A stretch of DNA of 7,028 nucleotides, from contig JBMYWH010000041.1 of assembly GCA_049607205.1 (NCBI GenBank), positions 1 through 7,028 of the forward strand. Direction: 5' to 3'. Below are positions 1 through 6,890 of this stretch, in pieces (positions within the stretch are counted from its first letter, which is position 1; every line of letters starts with the position of its first letter). The translations under genes and the position numbers were made by a program. The notes beneath the pieces are model-generated. The model saw only the letters and a program-made list of their open reading frames with translations. It made no database searches and had not been told where the DNA came from. Origin of the DNA: JBELHR01 sp049607205 (GTDB lineage: Bacteria > Bacteroidota > Bacteroidia > Flavobacteriales > Flavobacteriaceae).

Positions 1-1494
1 GCACGCGAACGAGTTGATTACCTCTTGGATCAAGGTTCCGAGCGCATAGAAATAGGTGCTCTTGCAGCTGAAGGTCTATATACTGAGTATGGAGGATGTC
101 CTAGTGCCGGTGTGGTGGTTGTCATTGGATATATATCTGGCAAGCAATGTATCGTGGTAGCTAACGATGCCACGGTGAAGGCAGGAGCTTGGTTCCCCAT
201 GACTGCCAAGAAAAACTTGAGAGCTCAGGAAATCGCAATGGAAAACAATCTTCCTATCATCTATTTAGTAGATTCAGCAGGAGTTTTCTTACCTATGCAG
301 GATGAAATTTTTCCAGACAAAGAACATTTCGGAAGAATCTTCAGAAACAATGCACAAATGTCAAGCATGGGAATTACACAGATTTCAGCGGTAATGGGTA
401 GCTGTGTGGCAGGAGGAGCTTACCTTCCTATCATGAGTGATGAAGCAATTATTGTAGATAAAACTGCTTCGATATTTTTAGCTGGATCTTATCTGGTAAA
501 GGCTGCGATCGGAGAAGATATTGATAACGAAACCCTTGGAGGCGCTACGACGCACAATGAAATTTCTGGGGTTGCGGATTACAAGGCAACTGATGATAAG
601 GATGCTCTGGATAAAATCAAAAATATTGTTTCAAAAATTGGGGACTCCCCTAAGGCAGGTTTCAATAGAATCAAAGCTCAAGAGCCTTCAAAGGATGCTG
701 AAGAAATTTTCGGAGTTCTTCCTAAGCTCAGATCAGACCCTTATGACAGCATGGAAATTATCGATCGCTTGATTGATAAAGACAGTATAGAACTCTATAA
801 AAAGGACTATGGAAAAACCCTTATCTGTGCCTATGCACGTATTGATGGATGGGCTGTAGGAATTGTAGCGAATCAGCGTAAGATGGTGAAAAATGCAAAA
901 AATGAAATGCAATTCGGAGGTGTGATCTATTCAGATTCTGCCGACAAGGCCACTCGTTTTATAGCCAATTGTAATCAGAAGAAAATACCCTTAGTATTCC
1001 TACAGGATGTAACAGGATTTATGGTAGGTTCTAAGTCAGAACATGGCGGAATCATCAAAGATGGCGCTAAAATGGTCAATGCAGTAAGTAATTCTGTGGT
1101 CCCTAAGTTCACCGTGGTGATGGGGAATTCTTACGGAGCCGGAAATTATGCCATGTGCGGTAAAGCTTATGACCCTAGACTGATCATGGCCTGGCCAAGT
1201 GCACGATTAGCCGTTATGGGAGGTGCTCAAGCTGCTAAAGTTTTACTTCAAATGGAAACGGCAAAACTCAAGGCCCAAGGAGAAGAAATCACTCCGGAGA
1301 AAGAGGCTGGAATACTTAAGACTATCGAGGACAGATACGATGCACAAACCTCACCATATTATGCTGCAAGTCGCTTGTGGACTGATGGCATAATCAATCC
1401 TTTAGACACAAGAAAATGGATTTCTATGGGTATAGAAGCTGCCAATCATGCTCCTATAGAAAAGCCCTTTAATTTAGGAGTCATTCAGGTATAA
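1..1494 (+). CDS. Acyl-CoA carboxylase carboxyltransferase (beta) subunit, methylcrotonyl-CoA carboxylase type, 5'-truncated
   Basis: Transfers the carboxyl group from carboxybiotin to an acyl-CoA, probably 3-methylcrotonyl-CoA in leucine breakdown, in the cytoplasm. The frame is open from base 1, so the gene begins left of the window. 497 residues are visible, and relatives of about 540 suggest some 45 are missing. Both crotonase-like halves are present. The N half has YLVDSAG (about 265-285) and the oxyanion-hole segment GSCVAGGAYLP (397-429). The C half has FLQDVTGFMVG (about 1000-1030) and GNSYGAGNYAMCG (1123-1161), followed by WPSARLAVMGGAQAA. The last two resemble the methylcrotonyl-CoA rather than the propionyl-CoA carboxylase branch, but substrate cannot be settled from sequence; propionyl- or geranyl-CoA remain possible. 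The biotin-bearing alpha subunit is not in view. The first start-like codon, TTG at 25, lies inside the conserved N-terminal region and is not the true start. Family assignment is firm, substrate moderate. Confidence 0.93.
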   Translation, partial: ARERVDYLLDQGSERIEIGALAAEGLYTEYGGCPSAGVVVVIGYISGKQCIVVANDATVKAGAWFPMTAKKNLRAQEIAMENNLPIIYLVDSAGVFLPMQDEIFPDKEHFGRIFRNNAQMSSMGITQISAVMGSCVAGGAYLPIMSDEAIIVDKTASIFLAGSYLVKAAIGEDIDNETLGGATTHNEISGVADYKATDDKDALDKIKNIVSKIGDSPKAGFNRIKAQEPSKDAEEIFGVLPKLRSDPYDSMEIIDRLIDKDSIELYKKDYGKTLICAYARIDGWAVGIVANQRKMVKNAKNEMQFGGVIYSDSADKATRFIANCNQKKIPLVFLQDVTGFMVGSKSEHGGIIKDGAKMVNAVSNSVVPKFTVVMGNSYGAGNYAMCGKAYDPRLIMAWPSARLAVMGGAQAAKVLLQMETAKLKAQGEEITPEKEAGILKTIEDRYDAQTSPYYAASRLWTDGIINPLDTRKWISMGIEAANHAPIEKPFNLGVIQV

Positions 1495-1499
1495 TTTAT

Positions 1500-1507
1500 T
1501 ATTTTTG
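1500..1507 (+). promoter_or_regulatory. Possible -7 box of a Bacteroidota-type promoter for yebC
   Basis: TATTTTTG fits the Bacteroidota -7 consensus TAnnTTTG exactly and lies 25 bases before the yebC start, which would give a leader of about 20 bases. No proper TTG or TTTG -33 element is found 17-23 bases upstream; the nearest is TTTA at 1473-1476. In such AT-rich DNA an eight-base match is weak evidence. The gap holds no convincing terminator for the carboxylase gene, so read-through into yebC is equally possible. Confidence 0.3.
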
Positions 1508-1532
1508 TTCACTTAAAAAATTAAAATAGAAT

Positions 1533-2252
1533 ATGGGAAGAGCGTTCGAATTTAGAAAAGCTAGAAAAATGAAACGTTGGTCAGCTATGGCCAAAACATT
1601 TACAAGAATTGGTAAAGATATCGTCATGGCGGTAAAAGAAGGAGGTCCCAATCCTGAAACCAATTCTAGATTAAGAGCAGTTATTCAAAATGCCAAGGCA
1701 GCTAACTTGCCGAAGGACAATGTAGAGCGCGCAATTAAAAAAGCCTCTGATAAGAATACAGCCAATTATAAAGAAGTTATGTTTGAAGGTTATGGACCTC
1801 ATGGAATTGCTATTCTTGTTGAGACTGCAACGGACAACAACAACAGAACGGTAGCTAATGTTCGTGCTGCGTTTAACAAATGTAATGGTACCTTCGGAAC
1901 TTCTGGTTCGGTAATTTTCATGTTTGATCACACCTGTAACTTCAGAGTGAACAAAGAAGGTTTAGCGATGGACTTAGAGGAATTTGAATTGGAATTGATC
2001 GACTTCGAAGTAGAAGAGATCTTTGAAGATGAAGATGGAATTATGATTTATGCTCCATTCGGACAATTCGGAGCCATTCAGAATTACTTAGAAGAACAAA
2101 AATTAGAAATCCTTCAATCTGGGTTTGAATATATTCCAACTACGACTAAAACATTAAATGCTGAAGAGCAAGCCGATGTTGATAAGTTATTAGAGAAACT
2201 AGAAGAAGAGGACGATGTACAAAACGTATATCACTCTATGGTTACTGAATAA
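1533..2252 (+). CDS. yebC: YebC/TACO1-family protein (PmpR-like)
   Basis: Complete 239-residue cytoplasmic protein, the usual length for the family. The family was long annotated as a DNA-binding regulator (PmpR in Pseudomonas). Its mitochondrial member TACO1 supports translation of COX1, and bacterial members have more recently been linked to ribosomes stalled at proline-rich stretches, so a translation role is at least as likely as transcriptional control. Visible blocks are a basic N-terminal segment (residues 1-35, MGRAFEFRKARKMKR), the helical motif NPETNSRLRAVIQNAKAANL (40-59) followed by PKDNVERAIKKA (60-71), GYGPHGIAILVE (86-97) with TDNNNRT (100-106), GSVIFMFD (125-132), and an acidic C-terminal part ending EEDDVQNVYHSM (225-236). 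The ATG start is preceded by an A-rich stretch with no Shine-Dalgarno sequence, as is common in Bacteroidota. It follows the carboxylase gene by 38 bases and converges on menE. The name marks the family and does not claim a demonstrated function. Confidence 0.95.
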   Translation: MGRAFEFRKARKMKRWSAMAKTFTRIGKDIVMAVKEGGPNPETNSRLRAVIQNAKAANLPKDNVERAIKKASDKNTANYKEVMFEGYGPHGIAILVETATDNNNRTVANVRAAFNKCNGTFGTSGSVIFMFDHTCNFRVNKEGLAMDLEEFELELIDFEVEEIFEDEDGIMIYAPFGQFGAIQNYLEEQKLEILQSGFEYIPTTTKTLNAEEQADVDKLLEKLEEEDDVQNVYHSMVTE

Positions 2253-2270
2253 GGAATAACCAAATAGAAT

Positions 2271-3290
2271 TTAAATTAAATCCAATGTCTTGAGGCGTTG
2301 GATTTTTTTTGTTTCCGTTCTTATGAACTCCTCTATATAATAAATCTCTTTGGGACGCTCATAAGTCGTTAAACCTAGATCGCTGAAGAACTCCTTATCC
2401 GATTCCGTAGATGGTCTTGACAGACCTTTCCCCTCGAGGCAAAGTACTAAACGCTGTCCAAGTTTTTCATCGGGAAGTCCTGCGACAAATAGATCACAAT
2501 CATAGGCCTTTCTCAATCGGTCTTCTATGGACTCAGCCTGAAGTTTTACTCCCCCTGAATTAATCACAAAATCATACCTACCCTTCCAAATAAAATGCCC
2601 AGCATCTAGGAGTTCTACTACATCATTGGTTTGAATTCTCTCGGGATTGATACGTCCAGCTTCAATCCAAAGACAGTCTCGATGGTCCACACCAATACGA
2701 ACCCCCTTTAAGCTTGTAAAGCAATCTTCCTTTATGGGGTAAAGGGACATCACTGCAATATGACTCACGGTTTCTGTCATCCCATAACTGGCAAAGAGTT
2801 CCGTTTGTAAGCCCTTGTAGCGCTGTAGATCTTTAAGATTATAAACTCCACCTCCAATTAATAATTTGTGAATTCGGTTCAATTGGTCTTCAGTACTTTG
2901 ATAAACCTGAAGCGGAACCATGGCGGAAAAATCAAAATCATCAGCAGTCTGCTCGTTGTGAGTATACACATCCCAACCTAGGGTAAAGGCTCTAACCCAC
3001 ATCATCTTCCCTGCTATAAAATCGCTAGAAAGTACATGTAAGACCTTAGAACTAGGACCTAGACTAAAATAGTCACCGGTAGCCTGAGCACTGGCGCGCA
3101 TAGCTTGTTTTGATAAGGATATTATCTGAGGTGTTCCTGTGCTTCCAGAGGTTTTTTGGGCAATTTGCCCTTCGAGATTAAACCACTGCTCAAAGAATTT
3201 AAGGCTCGCGGCATCTTCTACTCGCTCGAAAAGTTCTGCGATCGAATTAAGCGTCTGCCCCCTGTATTTAAATTCCTTATGCCAATTCAT
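2271..3290 (-). CDS. menE: o-Succinylbenzoate-CoA ligase (MenE), short AMP-binding form
   Basis: Activates o-succinylbenzoate to its CoA thioester through an acyl-adenylate, the menaquinone step after MenC. Numbering from the ATG chosen here (339 residues), adenylate-forming motifs appear in order: the phosphate loop TSGSTGTPQ (47-55), ASYGMTE (167-173), TNDVVEL (221-227), GRYDFVINSGGVKL (237-250) and the C-terminal TKKIQR (327-332), whose second Lys (329) aligns with the catalytic Lys. Typical MenE proteins are about 450-490 residues. This one lacks roughly 100 residues before the phosphate loop, and that loop ends in Gln where Lys is usual. The start at 3290 overlaps the stop of the upstream CPBP gene by one base (TAATG), suggesting translational coupling. 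The longer reading from 3320 would use TTG directly after an in-frame stop and adds ten residues unlike the family. Assignment rests on the motifs plus adjacent menC and menA; alone, it could only be called an AMP-binding enzyme. Confidence 0.88.
   Translation of the reverse strand: MNWHKEFKYRGQTLNSIAELFERVEDAASLKFFEQWFNLEGQIAQKTSGSTGTPQIISLSKQAMRASAQATGDYFSLGPSSKVLHVLSSDFIAGKMMWVRAFTLGWDVYTHNEQTADDFDFSAMVPLQVYQSTEDQLNRIHKLLIGGGVYNLKDLQRYKGLQTELFASYGMTETVSHIAVMSLYPIKEDCFTSLKGVRIGVDHRDCLWIEAGRINPERIQTNDVVELLDAGHFIWKGRYDFVINSGGVKLQAESIEDRLRKAYDCDLFVAGLPDEKLGQRLVLCLEGKGLSRPSTESDKEFFSDLGLTTYERPKEIYYIEEFIRTETKKIQRLKTLDLI
2278..2310. terminator. Probable bidirectional intrinsic terminator between yebC and menE
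   Basis: An inverted repeat pairs AAATCCAA (2278-2285) with TTGGATTT (2298-2305). The stem can extend inward through T-G, G-C, T-G and C-G pairs to a TTGA loop (2290-2293), about 12 pairs in all. On the plus strand it runs into eight T (2303-2310), the layout expected for ending yebC 26 bases after its stop. On the minus strand the hairpin is followed by TTTAATTTAA, a weaker T-rich tail that could end the men operon. The hairpin lies within the last codons of menE. Seen by eye, with no folding energy computed. Confidence 0.7.
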
Positions 3291-4213
3291 TAAATCTTTC
3301 CAACTAGTTTTTCCTTCCAATTACTCCATCCATATTTCCTACCCAAAACATATAAAATAATCGGATACAAGATAAACACAGGTACGAAAATTTGCCAATC
3401 TACCTCAGGTTCTGCCATATCCATCAATATGGCGTCGGTTTGAAACACCGTCCAATTCGTCGTGATAAAAAGTGCAGCAATCACATTGTTCACCGCATGA
3501 AATCCCATGGCAAGTTCTAAGCCTTCATCCATCAGGGTCATGATTCCAAAGAGAAATCCTGTCCCTATATAATACACTAAAATAATAGAACCAAGCTTAG
3601 TCACCTCTGGATTCGCTCCATGGAGTAATCCAAATATAACAGAAGTAACAATTAACGGGAGCCACCTGTTCTTACTAAGGCCTCCAAGAGCCTGCATGAA
3701 ATAACCTCGAAACATAAGTTCTTCAAAACTGGTCTGAATAGGAACAAAAATTAAAGCAACCACAGCAAGCGCGGCAAACTTCTTAAGGTCAAAAATAAGC
3801 TCAAACTCCTCTGGCCTACTCATATAATCCACCAATCCAGAAACGACAACTACTGCTCCCCAAAAAAACAGGGCAAAGAAAAATCGATTCCAGTCAAACT
3901 GAGCTCTAGAAGTCAGAGCCGTTTTCAGTGGCCTTTTGTGAATTTGGGTGATTCCAAGCCAGAGTCCTAAGAATCCAAAAGCAAAGGAAACTAACATCAT
4001 CAAAAAGTATAAGGTCTTGGGAATCCCTATGGACATCCATTGATCAGCGGCAGAACTAACAAAAGTTGCATAATCCCCTGCATAATACAGTGCAGTTCCC
4101 ACTAATGGGATCATACCCAATATTTGCCAGAAGATAAACGTGATTAAAAGGGTCAAGAAATAACTCATGAAGCTATTGTTACCTTTATATACCTGAGAAA
4201 TAAATGAACTCAT
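3290..4213 (-). CDS. CPBP-family intramembrane metalloprotease (CAAX protease-like, Abi family)
   Basis: Polytopic inner-membrane protein of 307 residues with about eight hydrophobic segments (roughly 18-36, 66-88, 110-128, 146-160, 185-200, 207-228, 234-250 and 274-290). The three signature motifs of the CPBP/Rce1 family are intact: EELMFRG with E164, E165 and R169; FGLLH with F194 and H198; and HAVNN with H239 and N243. These residues form the membrane-embedded glutamate/histidine active site, so the protein should be catalytically competent. In eukaryotes relatives cleave prenylated CAAX proteins; bacterial members have varied or unknown substrates, and some are tied to bacteriocin immunity. 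It lies one base downstream of menC and overlaps menE by one base, so it is almost certainly co-transcribed with menaquinone genes, but sequence gives no substrate. ATG at 4213 is favoured by this tight junction. Met16 just before the first membrane segment is an alternative start. Confidence 0.92.
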   Translation of the reverse strand: MSSFISQVYKGNNSFMSYFLTLLITFIFWQILGMIPLVGTALYYAGDYATFVSSAADQWMSIGIPKTLYFLMMLVSFAFGFLGLWLGITQIHKRPLKTALTSRAQFDWNRFFFALFFWGAVVVVSGLVDYMSRPEEFELIFDLKKFAALAVVALIFVPIQTSFEELMFRGYFMQALGGLSKNRWLPLIVTSVIFGLLHGANPEVTKLGSIILVYYIGTGFLFGIMTLMDEGLELAMGFHAVNNVIAALFITTNWTVFQTDAILMDMAEPEVDWQIFVPVFILYPIILYVLGRKYGWSNWKEKLVGKI

Positions 4214-4214
4214 A

Positions 4215-5273
4215 TTATTTATTAAATAGTTTAGTTAGTTGATTCATATCCCACTTCGATGCAGGATTATAATATAAATGTCCTTTTTTTACTTCTAAAG
4301 GACTCTGCAAATTATTGGTATACAAGGAACCTGTTCCCAATCCCTGATCTAAATCAGAATTTAAGGTATCGGTCCAGCCCGCAATGGCATTAAGACCTAT
4401 ATTTCCTTCCAAAGCCGAGGTAATCCAATAATCAATTTCCTGTCTTTCAGCCAGGTCTATCCACTGTTGACTTCCCTTAAAACCACCGACTAAGGCTGGT
4501 TTCAAAATAATATAAGCAGGATTAATGAGCTCCAATAAATTTTTCTTTTCTCTGTGCTCAATCACCCCAATCAATTCTTCATCTAGAGCTATGTCTAAAG
4601 GACTCTCTTCGCATAATCTAGCCATTTCTTCAAACTGTCCTTGCCTAATAGGTTGTTCAATTGAATGTAAATCATAGGCCGCTAAAGCTTGCAACTTACC
4701 CAAAGCTTCTTGCGGTGAAAACGCTCCGTTGGCATCTACTCTTAAACATATATCATCCGAGGAATATTCAGACCTTATATAGCCTAAAAGCTCAAGTTCC
4801 GTCTGAAAGTCAATTGCACCAATTTTCATTTTGATGGTAGAGAAGCCCTGATTAAGTTTCTCTTTGATTTGATCCAACATGAACTTACGATCTCCCATCC
4901 AGATCAGTCCATTGATTGAAATACCCTGCTGATTCTTATAGAAGTCAGTATCAAAAAGCTCAAAACTCCCCTTTCTATCTAAAGAAGCAAAAGCCTGTTC
5001 CAGACCAAATTGTATGGAAGGGAATTTCCGATTCTTCTCCAGAAGTTCCTCAAGTCCAAGGTTGATGTTTTCACAAGTCCATTTGAGTTGTGTCTCATAT
5101 TCTGGAACATCATCATAGCTCAAGCCTCTAAAACAATTACACTCCCCATAGGCTTGTACCTCTTCAGACTGAATTCTTAAGATATAGGTTTGTTTCTGTC
5201 TCAAGATACCTCGAGAAGTTCCTGAGGCTCTTTTAAAATCAAGCGTGTATAGACTATAATCAGCTTTGAGCAT
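4215..5273 (-). CDS. menC: o-Succinylbenzoate synthase (MenC), enolase superfamily
   Basis: Dehydrates 2-succinyl-6-hydroxy-2,4-cyclohexadiene-1-carboxylate (SHCHC) to o-succinylbenzoate in the cytoplasm, a menaquinone step. The 352-residue protein has the enolase-superfamily layout: an N-terminal capping domain (about 1-115, including YGECN at 42-46) and a barrel domain with the muconate-cycloisomerase-type residues. Visible are the KMK motif with K148 and K150, metal ligands D180 (in RVDANG), E206 (in SIEQP) and D231 (in ALDEE), and the second catalytic Lys K258 (in ILKPALVGG). TSALEGNIG (285-293) matches the usual MenC substrate-side loop. Nothing essential is missing. Related family members are dipeptide epimerases and N-acylamino-acid racemases, but menA and menE in the same gene string support MenC. 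It lies one base after the UPF0173 gene and one base before the CPBP gene. Confidence 0.92.
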   Translation of the reverse strand: MLKADYSLYTLDFKRASGTSRGILRQKQTYILRIQSEEVQAYGECNCFRGLSYDDVPEYETQLKWTCENINLGLEELLEKNRKFPSIQFGLEQAFASLDRKGSFELFDTDFYKNQQGISINGLIWMGDRKFMLDQIKEKLNQGFSTIKMKIGAIDFQTELELLGYIRSEYSSDDICLRVDANGAFSPQEALGKLQALAAYDLHSIEQPIRQGQFEEMARLCEESPLDIALDEELIGVIEHREKKNLLELINPAYIILKPALVGGFKGSQQWIDLAERQEIDYWITSALEGNIGLNAIAGWTDTLNSDLDQGLGTGSLYTNNLQSPLEVKKGHLYYNPASKWDMNQLTKLFNK

Positions 5274-5274
5274 G

Positions 5275-5952
5275 TTATAGTTTTAAGTAATCACCAATAT
5301 TTAACAATATAAGTTCCTTATCTTTTAGGTTGAAGCTTTCTTTAGCCTTTTCATGATCTACTTCGATATATCCAAAGGTGTCGTAATGGTAGCCCAAAAC
5401 TCGATTACAAGAAACGTACTCTGCAGCAACTAAGGCCCCTCTAGGTCCCATGGTGAAATTATCTCCAATCGGAAGTATAGCAAGATCCAATTTTGCAAAT
5501 AAAGGAATAAGTTTCATGTCTTGGCTAAGGGCGGTATCACCAGCAATATAGATGTTAGCTTCCTCATTTAGAAGCACGAATCCTCCTGGATTCCCTCCAT
5601 AAGTTCCATCTGGAAAGACACTTGAATGAATGGCGTTTACATAAGTCAATTCACCAAAGTCAAAGTTCCAAGTCCCTCCAATATTCATAGGATGTCCTTC
5701 AAAGCCCTTCTTCTGATAATATTGTACAATTTCATAATTAGAAACTATGGTCGCTCCTGTTCTTCTTGCAATATGTTCTACATCTAAAACATGATCTTCA
5801 TGAGCATGAGTAATCAATATATAATCTGCATGTAACTGGTCAACATCAATTTCAGAGGCTAGAGGATTAGCCGATATAAAAGGGTCTACAAGTAAAGTCT
5901 TACCTTGGGTTTCAATTGAAAGACAAGCGTGACCTAAAAAGCGAATTTCCAT
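5275..5952 (-). CDS. UPF0173 metal-dependent hydrolase (metallo-beta-lactamase fold)
   Basis: A 225-residue cytoplasmic protein of the compact UPF0173 (YtkL-like) family, full length. Metal-site residues expected for the fold are present: H8 in FLGHAC, the core THAHEDH with H49, H51, D53 and H54, H109 in AIHSS, D139 in AGDT, and H189 in LGYHYDTFG. The family-specific block PIGDNFTMGP (161-170) distinguishes UPF0173 from generic beta-lactamase-fold enzymes such as glyoxalase II. The natural substrate of the family is not established. It sits between menA and menC, one base upstream of menC, so it shares their transcript. A thioester or other metabolite hydrolase serving the quinone pathway is a possible reading but only inferred from position. 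ATG start; the 36-base gap before it is the longest in the operon. Confidence 0.9.
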   Translation of the reverse strand: MEIRFLGHACLSIETQGKTLLVDPFISANPLASEIDVDQLHADYILITHAHEDHVLDVEHIARRTGATIVSNYEIVQYYQKKGFEGHPMNIGGTWNFDFGELTYVNAIHSSVFPDGTYGGNPGGFVLLNEEANIYIAGDTALSQDMKLIPLFAKLDLAILPIGDNFTMGPRGALVAAEYVSCNRVLGYHYDTFGYIEVDHEKAKESFNLKDKELILLNIGDYLKL

Positions 5953-5983
5953 AAAATTTCAATTTGTTTGTTCTCTAAAAATA

Positions 5984-6012
5984 CGAATTTAAAGTAGAAT
6001 AGAAATTCCAAA
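5984..6012 (-). promoter_or_regulatory. Weak candidate internal promoter before the UPF0173 gene
   Basis: On the minus strand, TTTG (6012-6009) is followed after 17 bases by TAAATTCG (5991-5984), one mismatch from the Bacteroidota -7 box TAnnTTTG. Transcription would start near 5976, about 24 bases before the UPF0173 ATG. The site overlaps the end of menA and feeds the only sizeable gap in the operon. In such AT-rich sequence this could be chance. Confidence 0.22.
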
Positions 6013-6888
6013 TAACACACTATATAGAAAAGTTCCTAAAGCTACTTTTTTTAATTCTGGATCTAATTCTACCGGATCTTTTACCTTCCAAACTTTAGAC
6101 AAATTCAGTAAAAGAGGAATAAAAGCAATTAGGTATATAAAGTTTTTTAGGTCCGTTAAACCTAAATAAAGGTTGAACATAAGACTAAAGATCAAAGGCA
6201 AAATAATCAAGATACTGTGATATACTTTTGCTCGTTGAAAGCCCATTTGTACTACTAAAGTATTTTTACCCGCCTTGATATCAGAAGAACGATCTCGCAT
6301 ATTATTTAAATTCAACACCGCGGTACTCAATAAACCGATACTGGCCGCCGGATAAGAGAACACTAAATCTAAGTCATGATGGTATAGAAAATACCCTCCA
6401 AGAACACTTAGGCCTCCAAAGAAAAGGAAAACAAAAATATCTCCTTTACCACTATAACCATAGGCATCATCTCCTACGGTATATTTAATCGCAGCCCAAA
6501 TACTTGCAATACCTAATAAAAGAAAAAACAAAGCCCATAAAAAATCTTCTTTTCCAAAAGAAACATAAATCAAAACCACGGATAATAGCAATCCTATGGC
6601 GCTGCTTATTTTTATTGCCTTTTTCATCTGAGCGGGAGAAATTGCTCCTGATTGAATGGCACGTTCTGGACCGATACGGTCCTCATTATCCGTACCCTTT
6701 ACCCCATCACCGTAGTCATTTGCAAAATTTGAGATTACCTGAAAAGCTACTGTGGTCAACAGAGAAAGAATCAAAATATCCCATCTAAAGTATCCTGTGT
6801 ATTCGGCAAGAAATCCCGCTAAAATAATTCCAGAGATAGACAGTGGTAAGGTTCTAAGCCTCGCCGCTTGAATAAACGATTTTACCAT
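5989..6888 (-). CDS. menA: 1,4-Dihydroxy-2-naphthoate polyprenyltransferase (MenA), UbiA family
   Basis: Integral membrane enzyme that attaches the polyprenyl tail to 1,4-dihydroxy-2-naphthoate with loss of CO2, giving demethylmenaquinone. The 299-residue length fits the family. The first prenyl-diphosphate/Mg-binding motif is NDYGDGVKGTD (57-67, with N57, D58, D61 and D67), followed by DRIGPERAIQSG (70-81), which is typical of MenA rather than of UbiA or heme O synthases. The second Asp-rich motif is NNMRDRSSDIKAGK (195-208, with D199 and D203). Strongly hydrophobic stretches between and after these motifs are consistent with the usual eight or nine membrane helices. The ATG start lies two bases after the Fe-S gene stop, so the two genes are probably co-transcribed. 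A 36-base gap separates it from the UPF0173 gene. No active-site residue appears lost. Confidence 0.94.
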   Translation of the reverse strand: MVKSFIQAARLRTLPLSISGIILAGFLAEYTGYFRWDILILSLLTTVAFQVISNFANDYGDGVKGTDNEDRIGPERAIQSGAISPAQMKKAIKISSAIGLLLSVVLIYVSFGKEDFLWALFFLLLGIASIWAAIKYTVGDDAYGYSGKGDIFVFLFFGGLSVLGGYFLYHHDLDLVFSYPAASIGLLSTAVLNLNNMRDRSSDIKAGKNTLVVQMGFQRAKVYHSILIILPLIFSLMFNLYLGLTDLKNFIYLIAFIPLLLNLSKVWKVKDPVELDPELKKVALGTFLYSVLFGISILL

Positions 6889-6890
6889 AA

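Noticed and set aside
25..27. TTG as the start of the carboxyltransferase gene
   Set aside because: The same frame is open back to base 1 with plausible protein sequence, and the region around it is conserved in the family, so the gene is cut by the window edge.
521..772. Plus-strand open frame of 83 codons inside the carboxylase gene
   Set aside because: It lies in another frame of a clearly conserved gene and shows no recognisable domain.
1502..1520. Possible hairpin TTTTT/AAAAA after the carboxylase gene as a terminator
   Set aside because: Only five A-T pairs with no G-C pairs; too weak for an intrinsic terminator.
1671..1931. Minus-strand open frame of 86 codons opposite yebC
   Set aside because: It is fully antisense to a conserved coding region, resembles no known protein and has no start context.
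3139..3360. Plus-strand open frame opposite the menE/CPBP junction
   Set aside because: It spans the antisense of two confident genes and has no motif or conservation signal.
6504..6788. Plus-strand open frame of 94 codons opposite menA
   Set aside because: It is antisense to the MenA motifs, low in complexity and lysine/leucine rich, as expected from the reverse of membrane-protein codons.
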